From: Actinoplanes philippinensis
GTDB taxonomy: Bacteria; Actinomycetota; Actinomycetes; Mycobacteriales; Micromonosporaceae
Length of the DNA stretch: 64,000 nucleotides
Assembly (NCBI RefSeq): GCF_900113015.1
Contig: NZ_FONV01000010.1
Coordinates: 1 to 64,000, forward strand
Reading direction: 5' to 3'
Numbering within the stretch: the stretch's first letter is position 1; every line of letters starts with the position of its first letter. The position numbers and the translations under genes are program-made. The notes beneath the pieces were generated by a model. The model had not been told where the DNA came from. It saw only the letters and a program-made list of their open reading frames with translations, and ran no database searches. Shown here piece by piece: positions 35,710-44,510 of the stretch.

Positions 35710-36088
35710 TGGAGGTGCCGGGAATCGAACCCGGGTCCTTCGTTGTTTTGTCAGGGCTTCTCCGAGCGCAGCTCACTATGTCCCTACTCGGCCCTCCGAC
35801 TCACGTGAGCAAGTTCGGACGACGGGCCCAGTCACTGATTGATCTCGCCGCAAGGTCCCCGTGACCGGGACCCATTGGCCAGCCTCCTAGCTGATGCCGG
35901 CAGCTGGGACGGAGGCGCTCCCAGACCGACAGACCACGCTACTTGCCTCAGGCGGCGAGAGCGTACTGGTCAGCGTCAAACTTATCGTTGGCGCTTATAG
36001 TTTTCCGACGACCGATTCTCGAGACGACGTCGGCTTCCTCGGCTCGCTTCCCCTGTCTCCACGTACGAAGTCGAAACCAGTCACCCCC
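35710..36088 (-). ncRNA. ssrA: tmRNA (ssrA)
   Basis: The 5' end GGGGGTGACTGGTTTCGACTTC and the 3' end with GGTTCGATTCCCGGCACCTCCA pair as a 7-bp acceptor stem with the alanine-type G3:U70. The 3' CCA is not encoded. The tag reading frame is at 35992-35948: resume codon GCC, tag ANDKFDADQYALAA, then TGA. It rescues stalled ribosomes with SmpB, which is encoded about 870 bases upstream on the same strand. Its 3' end borders the recombinase remnant. Confidence 0.95.
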
Positions 36089-36113
36089 ATGTCTGTGTCA
36101 CAGCGTGGCAATC

Positions 36114-36827
36114 TTAGCTCATCCGGCAGGAGCCGCCACCGACGGAGCAACTGGACGGCTTGCCCGTGGCGGAGCCGGACTTCGCGCCCTGGAAGCCGGC
36201 CGTGATCGAGGCGCCGGCCGGCAGGGAGCGGCCGCGCAGGGTGATGGTGTCGCCGCTGGAGCTGACCGTCGCGTTCCAGGCGCCTCGCGCCACGACGCCG
36301 GCGCCGGACGGGTAGGTCAGGGTCACCGACCAGTCCGCGGCGGCGCCGCTCTTGTTGACCACGGTGACCGCGGCGATGAAACCGTCGCGCCAGGTCGCGC
36401 TGGTGGCATAGCTGGCGCTGAAGACGTCCGGCGGGGGCGGGGCGGTGGAGCGGGAGGGTGAGGCGCTCGGCGTACGGCTGACGCTCTTGGAGGGTTTGGG
36501 TTTGCCCGACGCGGACGGCGAGGCGGACGGCGACCTGGACGCCGACGCGGAGGCCGATGGCGAAGCCGAGCCGGAGCCCGAGGGAGTGACCGACGGCCCG
36601 GCCGGGACGGACTCGGTCGACGGTGTGGCGGGCAGTGATCCACCGGCGGCCTGGAGGGCGGCGGACGGCTGGACCATCAGCGGTTCGCCCTTGCCGCCCG
36701 ATCCGCCGGCGACGACGGCGACCCACACGACAAGGGCGAGCAGGACCGCGGCGGCGGAGCCGAGCACGAGACGGGCCAGGATGAACTGACGGGTGGCATG
36801 CTTCGCCAACGGGTGGTTCTCCCTCAC
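36114..36827 (-). CDS. Membrane-anchored protein with C-terminal CBM2-like domain
   Basis: About 237 residues. A short cytoplasmic N-terminus is followed by one membrane helix (LVLGSAAAVLLALVVWVAVV). A Ser/Pro/Ala-rich linker with many SPSAS repeats and a C-terminal family 2 carbohydrate-binding-like beta-sandwich (from SYATSATWRDGFIAAV to SCRMS) come next. No catalytic domain is present. It may hold polysaccharide, including cell-wall glycan or cellulose, at the surface. The start is uncertain: the GTG at 36827 precedes RENHPLAKHATRQ, and an upstream GTG at 36890 is possible. Confidence 0.68.
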   Translation of the reverse strand: MRENHPLAKHATRQFILARLVLGSAAAVLLALVVWVAVVAGGSGGKGEPLMVQPSAALQAAGGSLPATPSTESVPAGPSVTPSGSGSASPSASASASRSPSASPSASGKPKPSKSVSRTPSASPSRSTAPPPPDVFSASYATSATWRDGFIAAVTVVNKSGAAADWSVTLTYPSGAGVVARGAWNATVSSSGDTITLRGRSLPAGASITAGFQGAKSGSATGKPSSCSVGGGSCRMS

Positions 36828-36955
36828 GGCAACGGAAGATCGAACAGAAGCGGGAACAACGACGGACCGGACGACAGCGAAAGATCGCACGACGACGGGA
36901 GGCGGGGCAACATCGGATCAGACGAAGATCAACGCCTGGCGGGCGAGAATACCCG

Positions 36956-37432
36956 TCAGTCCATCCCCTTCGCGCGGCGGCCCATCGCCCGGTTGATCTC
37001 CCGCTGCGCGTCCCGGCTGGCCATGTCCTGGCGCTTGTCGTAGCTCTTCTTGCCCTTCGCGACGCCGATCTCGACCTTCGCGTACCCGTTGTGGAAATAC
37101 ACCGAGAGCGGCACCAGGGTGACGCCGTCGTCGCGCAGCTTGCCCAGCATCTTGTGGATCTCTTCGCGATGCAGCAGCAGCTTGCGGGGGCGGCGTGGCT
37201 CGTGGTTGGTCCAGGTGCCCTGCGTGTACTCCGGGATGTGCATCCCGTGCAGGTAGATCTCGCCGTCCTTCTCGTGGCCGAACGCGTCGACGAGCGAGGA
37301 GCGCCCGGCTCGCAGCGACTTGACCTCGGTGCCGGTGAGGACCATGCCGGCCTCATAGGTGTCCAGGATGGTGTAGTCGTGGTACGCCTTGCGGTTGGAG
37401 GCGACCAGCTTGCGACCCTGTTCACGTGGCAT
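36956..37432 (-). CDS. smpB: SsrA-binding protein SmpB
   Basis: 158 residues, normal length. Motifs include ILDTYEAGMVLTGTEVKSLR, the OB-fold core, NHEPRRPRKLLLH and the lysine/arginine-rich tail YDKRQDMASRDAQREINRAM. Binds tmRNA and the stalled ribosome for trans-translation. It lies between the M23 peptidase gene and ssrA in the order conserved among actinobacteria. Confidence 0.97.
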   Translation of the reverse strand: MPREQGRKLVASNRKAYHDYTILDTYEAGMVLTGTEVKSLRAGRSSLVDAFGHEKDGEIYLHGMHIPEYTQGTWTNHEPRRPRKLLLHREEIHKMLGKLRDDGVTLVPLSVYFHNGYAKVEIGVAKGKKSYDKRQDMASRDAQREINRAMGRRAKGMD

Positions 37433-37454
37433 GAGGAAGAAGACTACCCGCGGT

Positions 37455-38696
37455 TCAGCAGAGGCAGCCGGGCAGGTAATTCAGCGGGTTGCGGGGCGCG
37501 CCGCCGAGACGGGTCTCGAAGTGCAGGTGTGCTCCGGTGGAGGCGCCGGTGCTGCCGACCCGGCCGATCAGCTCACCCCGCCGGACGTACTCCCCGACGC
37601 TGACGTAGATCCGTGACTGGTGGCCGTAGCAGGTCGTGAAGCCGTACCCGCTCAACCGTCCGTGATTGATGCACGTGTACCGGCCGTAACCGCCGCTCCA
37701 GCCGGCCTGGATTACCCGGCCGGAGGCGGCGGCCCGGATCGGGCTGCCCGACCCGGCCGCGAAGTCGGTGCCGGCGTGCAGTTGCCAGACCCGGTAGTAG
37801 GGGTCGTACCGGTTGCCGTAGTCGCTGCTCTTCCACCCGCGGACGGGCATCAGGAGCGATCCGCCCGGATAGCGGCTGCCGACGCCGCCCCGGTTCTCCC
37901 AGCCGCGGACCGCCGACCGGACCCGCTGTTCGGCCCGGACCGCGGCCCGGTACTGGGCGAGCACCGTGGCGCGCTGGGCCTGAGCGGCCCGCAGCGCGGT
38001 CTGCCGGGCGAGCACCAGGTGGTAGAGCGCCTGCCGGGCGCGGAGGGCGGCGGCCTGGGCGTTCTGCGCGGCGCGGAGCTTGTCGACGGCGGCCCGCTCG
38101 GCGGCTTCGGCGGCACGTTTGGCGGCGCCGGCCCGGTCCTGCGCGGCACGGGCCTCGCGCCGGGTGTCGAAGAGGGTACGGACCTCATCCTGCTCCCGGG
38201 TCTGCAGGTGTTCGATCAGCCCGAGCCGGTCGATCAGATCCTGCGGCCCGGTCGATCGCGCGAGCATGTTGAACCGGGTGAGCCGGCTGCCCATGTAGCT
38301 GACCGCCGCGATCTCGTCGACCCGGGCCCGGGCCTCGTCGAGCCGCCCGGCCGCCACCTCGTAGTTGTCGGCGACCTTCTGATAGTCACCGCGGGCGGCG
38401 TCGGCGTTGCGGCGGGCCAGATCCGCTTGGACGCGGGTGGCCACGACCACGCCGCGGGTGCTGGCGACCCGGTTCTGGGCCGCCGGCAGAGCGGCGGTGG
38501 CTCGGGCCAGATTCGTCGCGGCGGTACGGGCGGCCGCGCTCGCGCTCTCCAGAAGGGCTTCGGCGCGCCGGACGGCCCGGGCGGCGTCACCGTTGCGGTC
38601 CGCGGCGGCGGGCCGGGGTCCGGTCAGGACGATTCCCGCGACGCCGATGAGGCAGAGGCAGGCGGCGATCAGACGATCCAGCTGGCGATACCCCAC
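37455..38696 (-). CDS. M23 peptidase with coiled coil, EnvC/RipC-like
   Basis: 413 residues. A signal peptide (to PRPAAADRN) is followed by about 230 residues of Ala/Arg-rich coiled coil and a C-terminal LytM/M23 domain. Metal-ligand motifs seen are QLHAGTDFAAGSG and GAHLHFETRLGG. Location directly after ftsX, and the coiled-coil plus LytM build, match the FtsEX-dependent cell-wall hydrolase module (EnvC in Gram-negatives, RipC/CwlO-type partners in Gram-positives). The HxH is intact, so it is probably an active endopeptidase, not a degenerate activator. The protein ends at a CLC tail. Confidence 0.87.
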   Translation of the reverse strand: MGYRQLDRLIAACLCLIGVAGIVLTGPRPAAADRNGDAARAVRRAEALLESASAAARTAATNLARATAALPAAQNRVASTRGVVVATRVQADLARRNADAARGDYQKVADNYEVAAGRLDEARARVDEIAAVSYMGSRLTRFNMLARSTGPQDLIDRLGLIEHLQTREQDEVRTLFDTRREARAAQDRAGAAKRAAEAAERAAVDKLRAAQNAQAAALRARQALYHLVLARQTALRAAQAQRATVLAQYRAAVRAEQRVRSAVRGWENRGGVGSRYPGGSLLMPVRGWKSSDYGNRYDPYYRVWQLHAGTDFAAGSGSPIRAAASGRVIQAGWSGGYGRYTCINHGRLSGYGFTTCYGHQSRIYVSVGEYVRRGELIGRVGSTGASTGAHLHFETRLGGAPRNPLNYLPGCLC

Positions 38697-38741
38697 CGGG
38701 CCACGCTACCGCGACCAATCACCCCCAAAGCCCCAAATCGC

Positions 38742-38778
38742 CCGATGGCCGCACCCCGGACAGGGGTGCGGCCATCGG
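38742..38778 (-). terminator. Perfect hairpin between ftsX and the M23 peptidase gene
   Basis: A perfect 16-bp stem (CCGATGGCCGCACCCC with GGGGTGCGGCCATCGG) closes a 5-base loop 20 bases after the ftsX stop. On the minus strand moderately T-rich DNA follows. It probably separates or attenuates transcription into the peptidase gene. Confidence 0.7.
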
Positions 38779-38797
38779 CACTATCACGAACGGGTGG

Positions 38798-39673
38798 TCA
38801 GACCTTCAGATAGAAGCGCAGGGTGATCCAGGCGGTGACCGCGCTGACCAGAGCGCCCACACCGGCCAGAAGCGGCAGCATGAGCACCACGTTGCCGGTC
38901 GGGATCGGGGTGAGGATCGTGGTGAGCGCCTGGAGCTTGTTGTCCAGCAGCACCACCTTGGCGATGAAGAGCGCCGCGAAGCCCAGGATCGCGCCGATCA
39001 GGCCGGCGACCACCGCCTCGAGCACGAACGGCGCCTGGATGAACCAGTTCGAGGCTCCTACGAGCTTCATCACCGCCACTTCACGGCGCTTGCTGTATGC
39101 CGCGACCTGGATGGTGTTACCCACGAGGAGCAAGGCGGCCACCGCCATGAAGCCCGCGACGATCAAGGACGCCAGCTGGATCGAGTTGAAGATGTCGAAG
39201 ACCTCTTCGAGGATGTCGCTCTGGTCGATGATCTGCCGGATCCCGGCCAGTCCTTGAAGCCCGTCGGCGAAGGCCTTGTACTGCTCGGGATTCTTGAGCG
39301 TCACCCGGTACGACTCCGGCAGGCTGTCCGCGTTGATCGCGTTCACGAAGTCCGGGGTGTCGGCCCACAGCTGCTGGAAGCGCTTGAGCGCGTCCTCCTT
39401 GGTCTCGTACTTCTTGTCCTTGACCAGGTCGCTGCTGGTGATCGCCTGATCGATGGCTTCCTTCTGACCGTCGGTGATGTCCTCGGTCAGGAAGATGGAG
39501 ACCTGGATGTTCCCGTAGTAGTAGTCCTTCATCTGGTCGACCTGCATGTACAGAAGCACGCTGGCGCCCAGCATGCTCAACGAGACCGACATGGTGATGA
39601 TCATGGCGATCGTCATCGTGACGTTTCGCCACAGGCCCACCAGGACCTCGTTGAGTACGTACTTCACGCGCAT
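38798..39673 (-). CDS. ftsX: Cell division protein FtsX
   Basis: 291 residues with the FtsX layout: one N-terminal membrane helix (TMIAMIITMSVSLSML region), an extracellular domain of about 140 residues and three C-terminal helices (LIVAGFMAVAALLLVGNTIQ onward). YSKRREVAVMKLVGASNWFI is diagnostic. Together with FtsE it forms an ABC-type complex that transmits ATP hydrolysis to periplasmic/wall hydrolases. It lies 66 bases after ftsE. Confidence 0.95.
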   Translation of the reverse strand: MRVKYVLNEVLVGLWRNVTMTIAMIITMSVSLSMLGASVLLYMQVDQMKDYYYGNIQVSIFLTEDITDGQKEAIDQAITSSDLVKDKKYETKEDALKRFQQLWADTPDFVNAINADSLPESYRVTLKNPEQYKAFADGLQGLAGIRQIIDQSDILEEVFDIFNSIQLASLIVAGFMAVAALLLVGNTIQVAAYSKRREVAVMKLVGASNWFIQAPFVLEAVVAGLIGAILGFAALFIAKVVLLDNKLQALTTILTPIPTGNVVLMLPLLAGVGALVSAVTAWITLRFYLKV

Positions 39674-39739
39674 CGGGGGGATCCTTCCAGGACTCCGCGT
39701 GTCACAGCTTCAGCTTTCGTTACGAGGGCGGAGCCGGGC

Positions 39740-40420
39740 CTACCCGTAGACACCGCGCGCCTGGTCACGGACGATCCGTCCGCTCTCGATCTCGATGACC
39801 CGGCGGCGCATCTGGTTGACGATGTTGGAGTCGTGCGTGACCATCACGACGGTCGTGCCGGTCCGGTTGATCCGGTCCAGCAGGCGCATGATCTCGATGG
39901 ACGTGTCCGGGTCGAGGTTACCCGTCGGCTCGTCGGCCAGCAGGATCAGCGGGCGGTTCACGAAGGCCCGGGCCACCGCGACACGCTGCTGCTCACCACC
40001 GGAGAGCTCGTGCGGGTAGCGGTGCTCCTTGCCACCCAGGCCGACCAGCTCCAGCACCTCGGGCACGACGCGCCGGGCGACGGCCTTGGTCTTGCCGATC
40101 ACCTCGAGGGCGAAGGCGACATTCTCGTACGCCGTACGGTTCGGCAGGAGCCGGAAGTCCTGGAACACGCAGCCGATCGAGCGCCGGAAGTGGGGAACCT
40201 TCCAGGACCGGAGCGTGGTCACGTCCTTCTGATTCACCACCACCTTGCCACGGGTCGGGGCGACCTCGTGCAGCAGCAGCTTGATGATCGTCGACTTGCC
40301 GGAACCGGAGGGGCCGATGAAGAAGACGAACTCACCCTTCTCGATCCCGACGCTGACATTGTCCAACGACGGCCGAGACGCCTTCGGATACGTCTTCGTC
40401 ACGTTCTCGAGCTGAATCAC
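39740..40420 (-). CDS. ftsE: Cell division ATP-binding protein FtsE
   Basis: 226 residues, usual FtsE length. Walker A GPSGSGKST (residues 36-44), signature LSGGEQQRVAVARA, Walker B LILLADEPTG and the H-loop VTHD are all present. I start it at the GTG (40420) giving IQLENVTKTYP; the frame is open twelve codons further but that stretch is not conserved. Partner of FtsX. Confidence 0.95.
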   Translation of the reverse strand: MIQLENVTKTYPKASRPSLDNVSVGIEKGEFVFFIGPSGSGKSTIIKLLLHEVAPTRGKVVVNQKDVTTLRSWKVPHFRRSIGCVFQDFRLLPNRTAYENVAFALEVIGKTKAVARRVVPEVLELVGLGGKEHRYPHELSGGEQQRVAVARAFVNRPLILLADEPTGNLDPDTSIEIMRLLDRINRTGTTVVMVTHDSNIVNQMRRRVIEIESGRIVRDQARGVYG

Positions 40421-40561
40421 GGGACTGGAGTCTACGCGGTGTAACGAAAACGCCAAGCCCGCCGGGGCCGGGAATATTCACGAGCTGCGGTAACACCATA
40501 TTCGAGCGCGTCCCGGCCTGACTCACCGTTCAGGACGGGTCGCGCTCCGTCACCGGCTCGA

Positions 40562-41674
40562 TCAGCCGGCGATCTCGTTCTGCTTGCGCCAGCGGATGCC
40601 TGCCTCGATGAAGCCGTCCACATCGCCGTCGAAGACCGACGAAGGGTTACCGGTCTCGAACTCGGTGCGCAAATCCTTCACCATTTGGTACGGGTGGAGG
40701 ACGTACGAACGCATCTGGTCCCCCCACGAGCCGGTGGTGTCCTGCCGGAGATCCGCCATCTTGGCCGCCTCCTCCTGCCGCTTGCGCTCCAGCAGCCGGG
40801 CCTGGAGCACGCGCATCGCGGCCGCCTTGTTCTGCAGCTGCGACTTCTCGTTCTGACAGGAGGCCACCACACCCGTCGGGATGTGGGTCAGCCGGACCGC
40901 CGAGTCGGTGGTGTTGACGCTCTGCCCGCCCGGACCGGACGAGCGGTAGACGTCGACCCGGATCTCGTTCTCCGGAATGTCGATGTGATCGGTCTGCTCC
41001 ACCACCGGCATCACCTCGACGCTGGCGAAGCTGGTCTGGCGGCGGCCCTGGTTGTCGAACGGGCTGATCCGGACCAGCCGGTGGGTGCCCGACTCGACGC
41101 CGAGGGTGCCGTAGGCATACGGCACCTTGACCGTGAACGTCGCCGACTTGAGGCCGGCCTCCTCCGCATACGAGGTGTCGTAGACCTCGGTCGGGTAACC
41201 GTGCCGCTCGGCCCAGCGCAGGTACATCCGCATCAGCATCTCGGCGAAGTCGGCGGCGTCCACGCCACCGGCGCCCGCCCGGATCGCCACGAGCGCCTCA
41301 CGAGAGTCGTACTCCCCGGAGAGAAGGGTGCGGACCTCCATCTCCTCGACCGACTTGCTCAGGGCGGCGAGCTCGTCGCCGACCTCGGCGATCGAGCCGG
41401 CGTCACCCTCGGCCTCGGCCAGCTCGAGAAGCACCCCGGCGTCGTCGAGGCGGGAGCGCAGGCGCTCCAGCTTGGAGATCTCACCGGAGATGTACGCCAG
41501 ACGACTGTTGACCTCCTGTGCGCGGGCCTGGTCGTCCCAGAGGTCCGGGGCGGAGGCCTGCTCCTCGAGGTCCGCCTTGTCCCGCCGCAGCTTGTCGACG
41601 TCCAGGACGTTCTCGATGTTGCGCAGGGTCGCGTCGAGGGCCTTCAGTTGCTCGGGAAAGTCGGCAGCGGTCAC
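40562..41674 (-). CDS. prfB: Peptide chain release factor 2
   Basis: 370 residues. The anticodon-mimic motif SPF is at 204-206 and the catalytic GGQ at 249-251 (SSGPGGQSVNTTDSAVRL). It releases peptides at UGA and UAA. The gene is one continuous frame from the GTG at 41674, with no in-frame UGA frameshift site as found in many other bacteria. It is the first gene of the conserved prfB-ftsE-ftsX order. Confidence 0.97.
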   Translation of the reverse strand: MTAADFPEQLKALDATLRNIENVLDVDKLRRDKADLEEQASAPDLWDDQARAQEVNSRLAYISGEISKLERLRSRLDDAGVLLELAEAEGDAGSIAEVGDELAALSKSVEEMEVRTLLSGEYDSREALVAIRAGAGGVDAADFAEMLMRMYLRWAERHGYPTEVYDTSYAEEAGLKSATFTVKVPYAYGTLGVESGTHRLVRISPFDNQGRRQTSFASVEVMPVVEQTDHIDIPENEIRVDVYRSSGPGGQSVNTTDSAVRLTHIPTGVVASCQNEKSQLQNKAAAMRVLQARLLERKRQEEAAKMADLRQDTTGSWGDQMRSYVLHPYQMVKDLRTEFETGNPSSVFDGDVDGFIEAGIRWRKQNEIAG

Positions 41675-41724
41675 GACACTCAAGACTACGCCGCCCGGCC
41701 AGATTGCTGGCCGGGGCGGTCCGT

Positions 41725-42240
41725 TCAACTCGTCGGAGCGGCTTTGAGCCAGGTGAGAGCGGCCTTGTGATAGGCGACCGCGAACTCCAGCGCCGCCGCG
41801 CCGAACGGGTCGCCGTTCTTCTTGGCCTCCTTGGCCTGCTCCTTCGCCATCGCCATGGCTTCCGAGTGGTACTGGTTGGCATGGGTGTAGAGGGTCTGCA
41901 ACTGGTCGCCGGTGTGCTGCTGGCCGAAGGCGACCCGGAGAGCGACCGGGTTGCGCAGCGCGTCCCGGCCCGGCGACTCGGCGAGCCATCGGGTGAAGGC
42001 GCGTTTTCCGGACGCGGTGATCGCGTAGGGCTGACTGGATCGAGGGCCCGGCTTACCGAGGCGGACGTACCCCATTTCGGCCAGTACGGGCAGTTCGCGG
42101 TAGACCTGGCTCCGCGTCATCGACCAGTAGGGCCCGAGGCGGCGTTCGGCAGCCGCCATCAGCTGACCGCCGGTCATCGCCCCCTCATGGAGGAGGCCGA
42201 GAAGGGCAGCCGCCGTCGGATTGATTTGGAAGTCGGGCAT
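41725..42240 (-). CDS. PadR-family transcriptional regulator
   Basis: 171 residues. An N-terminal winged helix (ALLGLLHEGAMTGGQLMAAA, WSMTRSQVYRELPVLAEMGY) with the wing RSSQPYAITASGKRAF is followed by a helical C-terminal domain, as in Vir-like PadR proteins. It is likely a cytoplasmic ligand-responsive repressor. The target is unknown; the divergent membrane-protein gene at 42609 is the obvious candidate. The ATG at 42240 fits the conserved N-terminus. Confidence 0.87.
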   Translation of the reverse strand: MPDFQINPTAAALLGLLHEGAMTGGQLMAAAERRLGPYWSMTRSQVYRELPVLAEMGYVRLGKPGPRSSQPYAITASGKRAFTRWLAESPGRDALRNPVALRVAFGQQHTGDQLQTLYTHANQYHSEAMAMAKEQAKEAKKNGDPFGAAALEFAVAYHKAALTWLKAAPTS

Positions 42241-42608
42241 GCCTAATAAGCTGCCACTTTGTCGCGCCGCCGTCCAGGATTTAGCCCGATCCGTCCAGTT
42301 TGCGCCTCCACAAACGACTGTCCCGCACAGACAGTCCGACAACGAGCGTGCGGATCGGGCGTTTCGGCCTTGTAAAGCGCGTTGACCAGGTAATATGGCG
42401 CAGACAAACGGTCAGACGTCCCGTTGCGGGCAGGAACTTCGCGAAAACCCGCGATTCGCCATGCAAAACCAGACAATCAGCACTTAGCGGCCATCGTCTC
42501 CCCATGTGCGAATTGCGCCACGCTCCACCGGCGGGGCAACAGTCCATCGTCGCACCTCACCGGACGGCCGGTCGGGGGTACGCGAACGAGCCGGATACCC
42601 TGAGCCCC
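42241..42608. other. Divergent intergenic region
   Basis: About 370 bases between the PadR regulator and the membrane-protein gene, presumably with both promoters. No operator palindrome was recognised with confidence. Confidence 0.4.
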
Positions 42609-43799
42609 ATGACAGACCGCCAGACCGCCCCGGAGCCGACCCTCGAGGAGTCCCCGCTCACCGTGGCGCTGCTCGCGGTCGCCGCCGTGGGGTGGACCAC
42701 CGCGATGCTCTGGTCGGCCCGGGCCAGCATCACCAGCCGGGCGGATGCCGCGATGGAGGTGACCTCCACGGCGTACGCACTGCCCGGCGCCGTCTCCGCC
42801 GACCTGATCGCCGGCGCGGCCGTGGCCCTCCTGGCGCTCAGCCTGGCCGGCCGGCGGTGGACGCTCGGGGCGACCGCCCGGTTCGCCGTCGCCACCGGGA
42901 CCGGGCTGCTCGTCGGCGTGGTCAGCGCCATCCCGATCATCACGATCAACACGCTCGGCACCATCTACGCCGCGGTCGGCGGCACCGTCGCGGCGGCGGC
43001 GACCATCGGCGGCGCACTGGCCGGACTGCGGATCCCCCGGGTGGTCGCGGCGGCCGCGGCGGCGTCGATCGGCGTCTTCCTGATCGGCTTCGTGCTCAAC
43101 TACTTCCAGGAGCCGGTGCTCAACGCCTTCGGAGCCGGCGACACCGCGTCGTCGGCCAACGCGGCACAGTGGTTCTCGTACAGTCAGGCCGCCCTCAGTG
43201 GCCTGGCCGCCGGCCTCATCTCCTACCACCTGCTGCGCCGGGCCGGGCGGCGCGACGCCCCCTCCACCGGGCTTCGCTGGCCCATGTATGCGCTGGCCGG
43301 CGCCGGACCCGGCCTGCTCCTCGTGATCGGCGAGCTGCTGTCCCGCACCGCCGGCGCAAAGGTGCTGGAGCTGGCCGGGAAGGTCAGCGAGCTGGAACGG
43401 ACCGTTCAGCAACTGCTCAGCACGGCGCGCCTCAACAACGCGCTGATCGTGCTCTTCGTCGGCGCCCTGACCGCGATCTTCGCGGTCGGCCGGACGCTCG
43501 GCTCATCTGACGACGAGGCCGACGACGAGGCCGGCTCTCGGGTCGGCGCCGAAACCGACGCCGGCATCGAGGCGACGGGTGACGCCGGCACCGAGGCACC
43601 GGGTAAGGGCGGCATCGAGGCGACGGGTAAAGCCGGCACCAAGGCACCGGGTAAGGGCGGCATCGAGGCGACGGGTAAGGCCGGCACCAAGGCGCCGGGT
43701 GAGGGCGGCGGCATCGGGGCGACGGGTGAGGCCGTCGCCTCCCCTGCCAAGTCCGAGACGCACGAGACCAACGGAGCCGCGGCTGAGCCGCGGAGTTAG
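42609..43799 (+). CDS. Polytopic membrane protein with repetitive Gly/Lys/Ala tail
   Basis: 396 residues. About eight hydrophobic segments occupy residues 20-305. A cytoplasmic-type tail (from SSDDEADDEAGSR) follows, with three to four repeats of 16 residues (GIEATGKAGTKAPGKG), encoded by a 48-bp tandem repeat. The family is not recognised. No transport signature is visible. The ATG at 42609 follows GAGCCCC. Possibly controlled by the divergent PadR gene. Confidence 0.7.
   Translation: MTDRQTAPEPTLEESPLTVALLAVAAVGWTTAMLWSARASITSRADAAMEVTSTAYALPGAVSADLIAGAAVALLALSLAGRRWTLGATARFAVATGTGLLVGVVSAIPIITINTLGTIYAAVGGTVAAAATIGGALAGLRIPRVVAAAAAASIGVFLIGFVLNYFQEPVLNAFGAGDTASSANAAQWFSYSQAALSGLAAGLISYHLLRRAGRRDAPSTGLRWPMYALAGAGPGLLLVIGELLSRTAGAKVLELAGKVSELERTVQQLLSTARLNNALIVLFVGALTAIFAVGRTLGSSDDEADDEAGSRVGAETDAGIEATGDAGTEAPGKGGIEATGKAGTKAPGKGGIEATGKAGTKAPGEGGGIGATGEAVASPAKSETHETNGAAAEPRS
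43563..43730 (+). repeat. In-frame 48-bp tandem repeat in membrane-protein gene
   Basis: Units begin at 43563, 43611 and 43659, with a degenerate fourth to about 43730. Each encodes GIEATGxAGTxAPGKG. The unit length is divisible by three, so copy-number change would keep the frame. Confidence 0.85.
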
Positions 43800-43841
43800 A
43801 GAGCGCGGCCCGATCATGCGGGCCGCCTGCCGATCACACTG

Positions 43842-44351
43842 TCAGAGCAGCTCGTCGAGCTCGGAAACGGCGTACCACTCCAGCTCGTGATCCTCGGCGC
43901 CGTCGACGGTGAACTGGGCGTCCGGGTCGCCCGCGAGCGCCTCCTCGATCACCTCGGCGGCCTCCCCCACCGCCTCCTCGGCGTCCGCGCCGTCGACGTG
44001 GATGCTGGCCAGCTCGGACAGCCGCACCGCCTGCGGGAGCCGGACCGTGCTCGACCCCAGCTCGGTGTCCTCCCGGATCAGACTGGCGGCGGGCACATCG
44101 GCCGACACCACGACCCGGCGGCGCGGCGCGGCCGGATCGTGCCGGAGCAGTTGCAGGGCACCCTGCGCGGCCCGGGTGAAGGCGACGTACTCCAACTCCT
44201 CCTCGTCGCCCTCCGCATACCACTCGCGGAGCGCGGGCGTCACCGCATGCGCGATCGTCGCCTGGTCGCCGAGCCGCCCGTCGGCCCGCAGCGCGGCGAG
44301 CATCGGCAGGGTGGCCGGCACATAAACCCGGACCAGATCGGTGATCGGCAC
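43842..44351 (-). CDS. DUF6912-like protein
   Basis: 169 residues. The N-terminus VRVYVPATLPMLAAL and the stretch HAVTPALREWYAEGDEEELE match what I recall of the DUF6912 family of actinobacteria; function unknown. No signal or membrane segment, acidic C-terminus. The GTG at 44351 is chosen because AGGAGGAAGAC precedes it. Convergent with the membrane protein. Confidence 0.68.
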   Translation of the reverse strand: MPITDLVRVYVPATLPMLAALRADGRLGDQATIAHAVTPALREWYAEGDEEELEYVAFTRAAQGALQLLRHDPAAPRRRVVVSADVPAASLIREDTELGSSTVRLPQAVRLSELASIHVDGADAEEAVGEAAEVIEEALAGDPDAQFTVDGAEDHELEWYAVSELDELL

Positions 44352-44510
44352 GTCTTCCTCCTGCGCAGGCACGTTCAGCGGTCCCGGACAGTACACCGTC
44401 CACACGGTCCGCCGAGTGCACCATTCCACCAGGCGTCTCCGAATCGGGGCGGCTCGGGGCCGCACCGATCCCACGCCGACCCGCAGGCCCGCTCACCAAC
44501 ACGGGGCCGG

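Noticed and set aside
40562..41989. Extended prfB with about 100 extra N-terminal residues
   Set aside because: The extension overlaps the PadR regulator gene and is not like RF2; the GTG at 41674 gives the family length.
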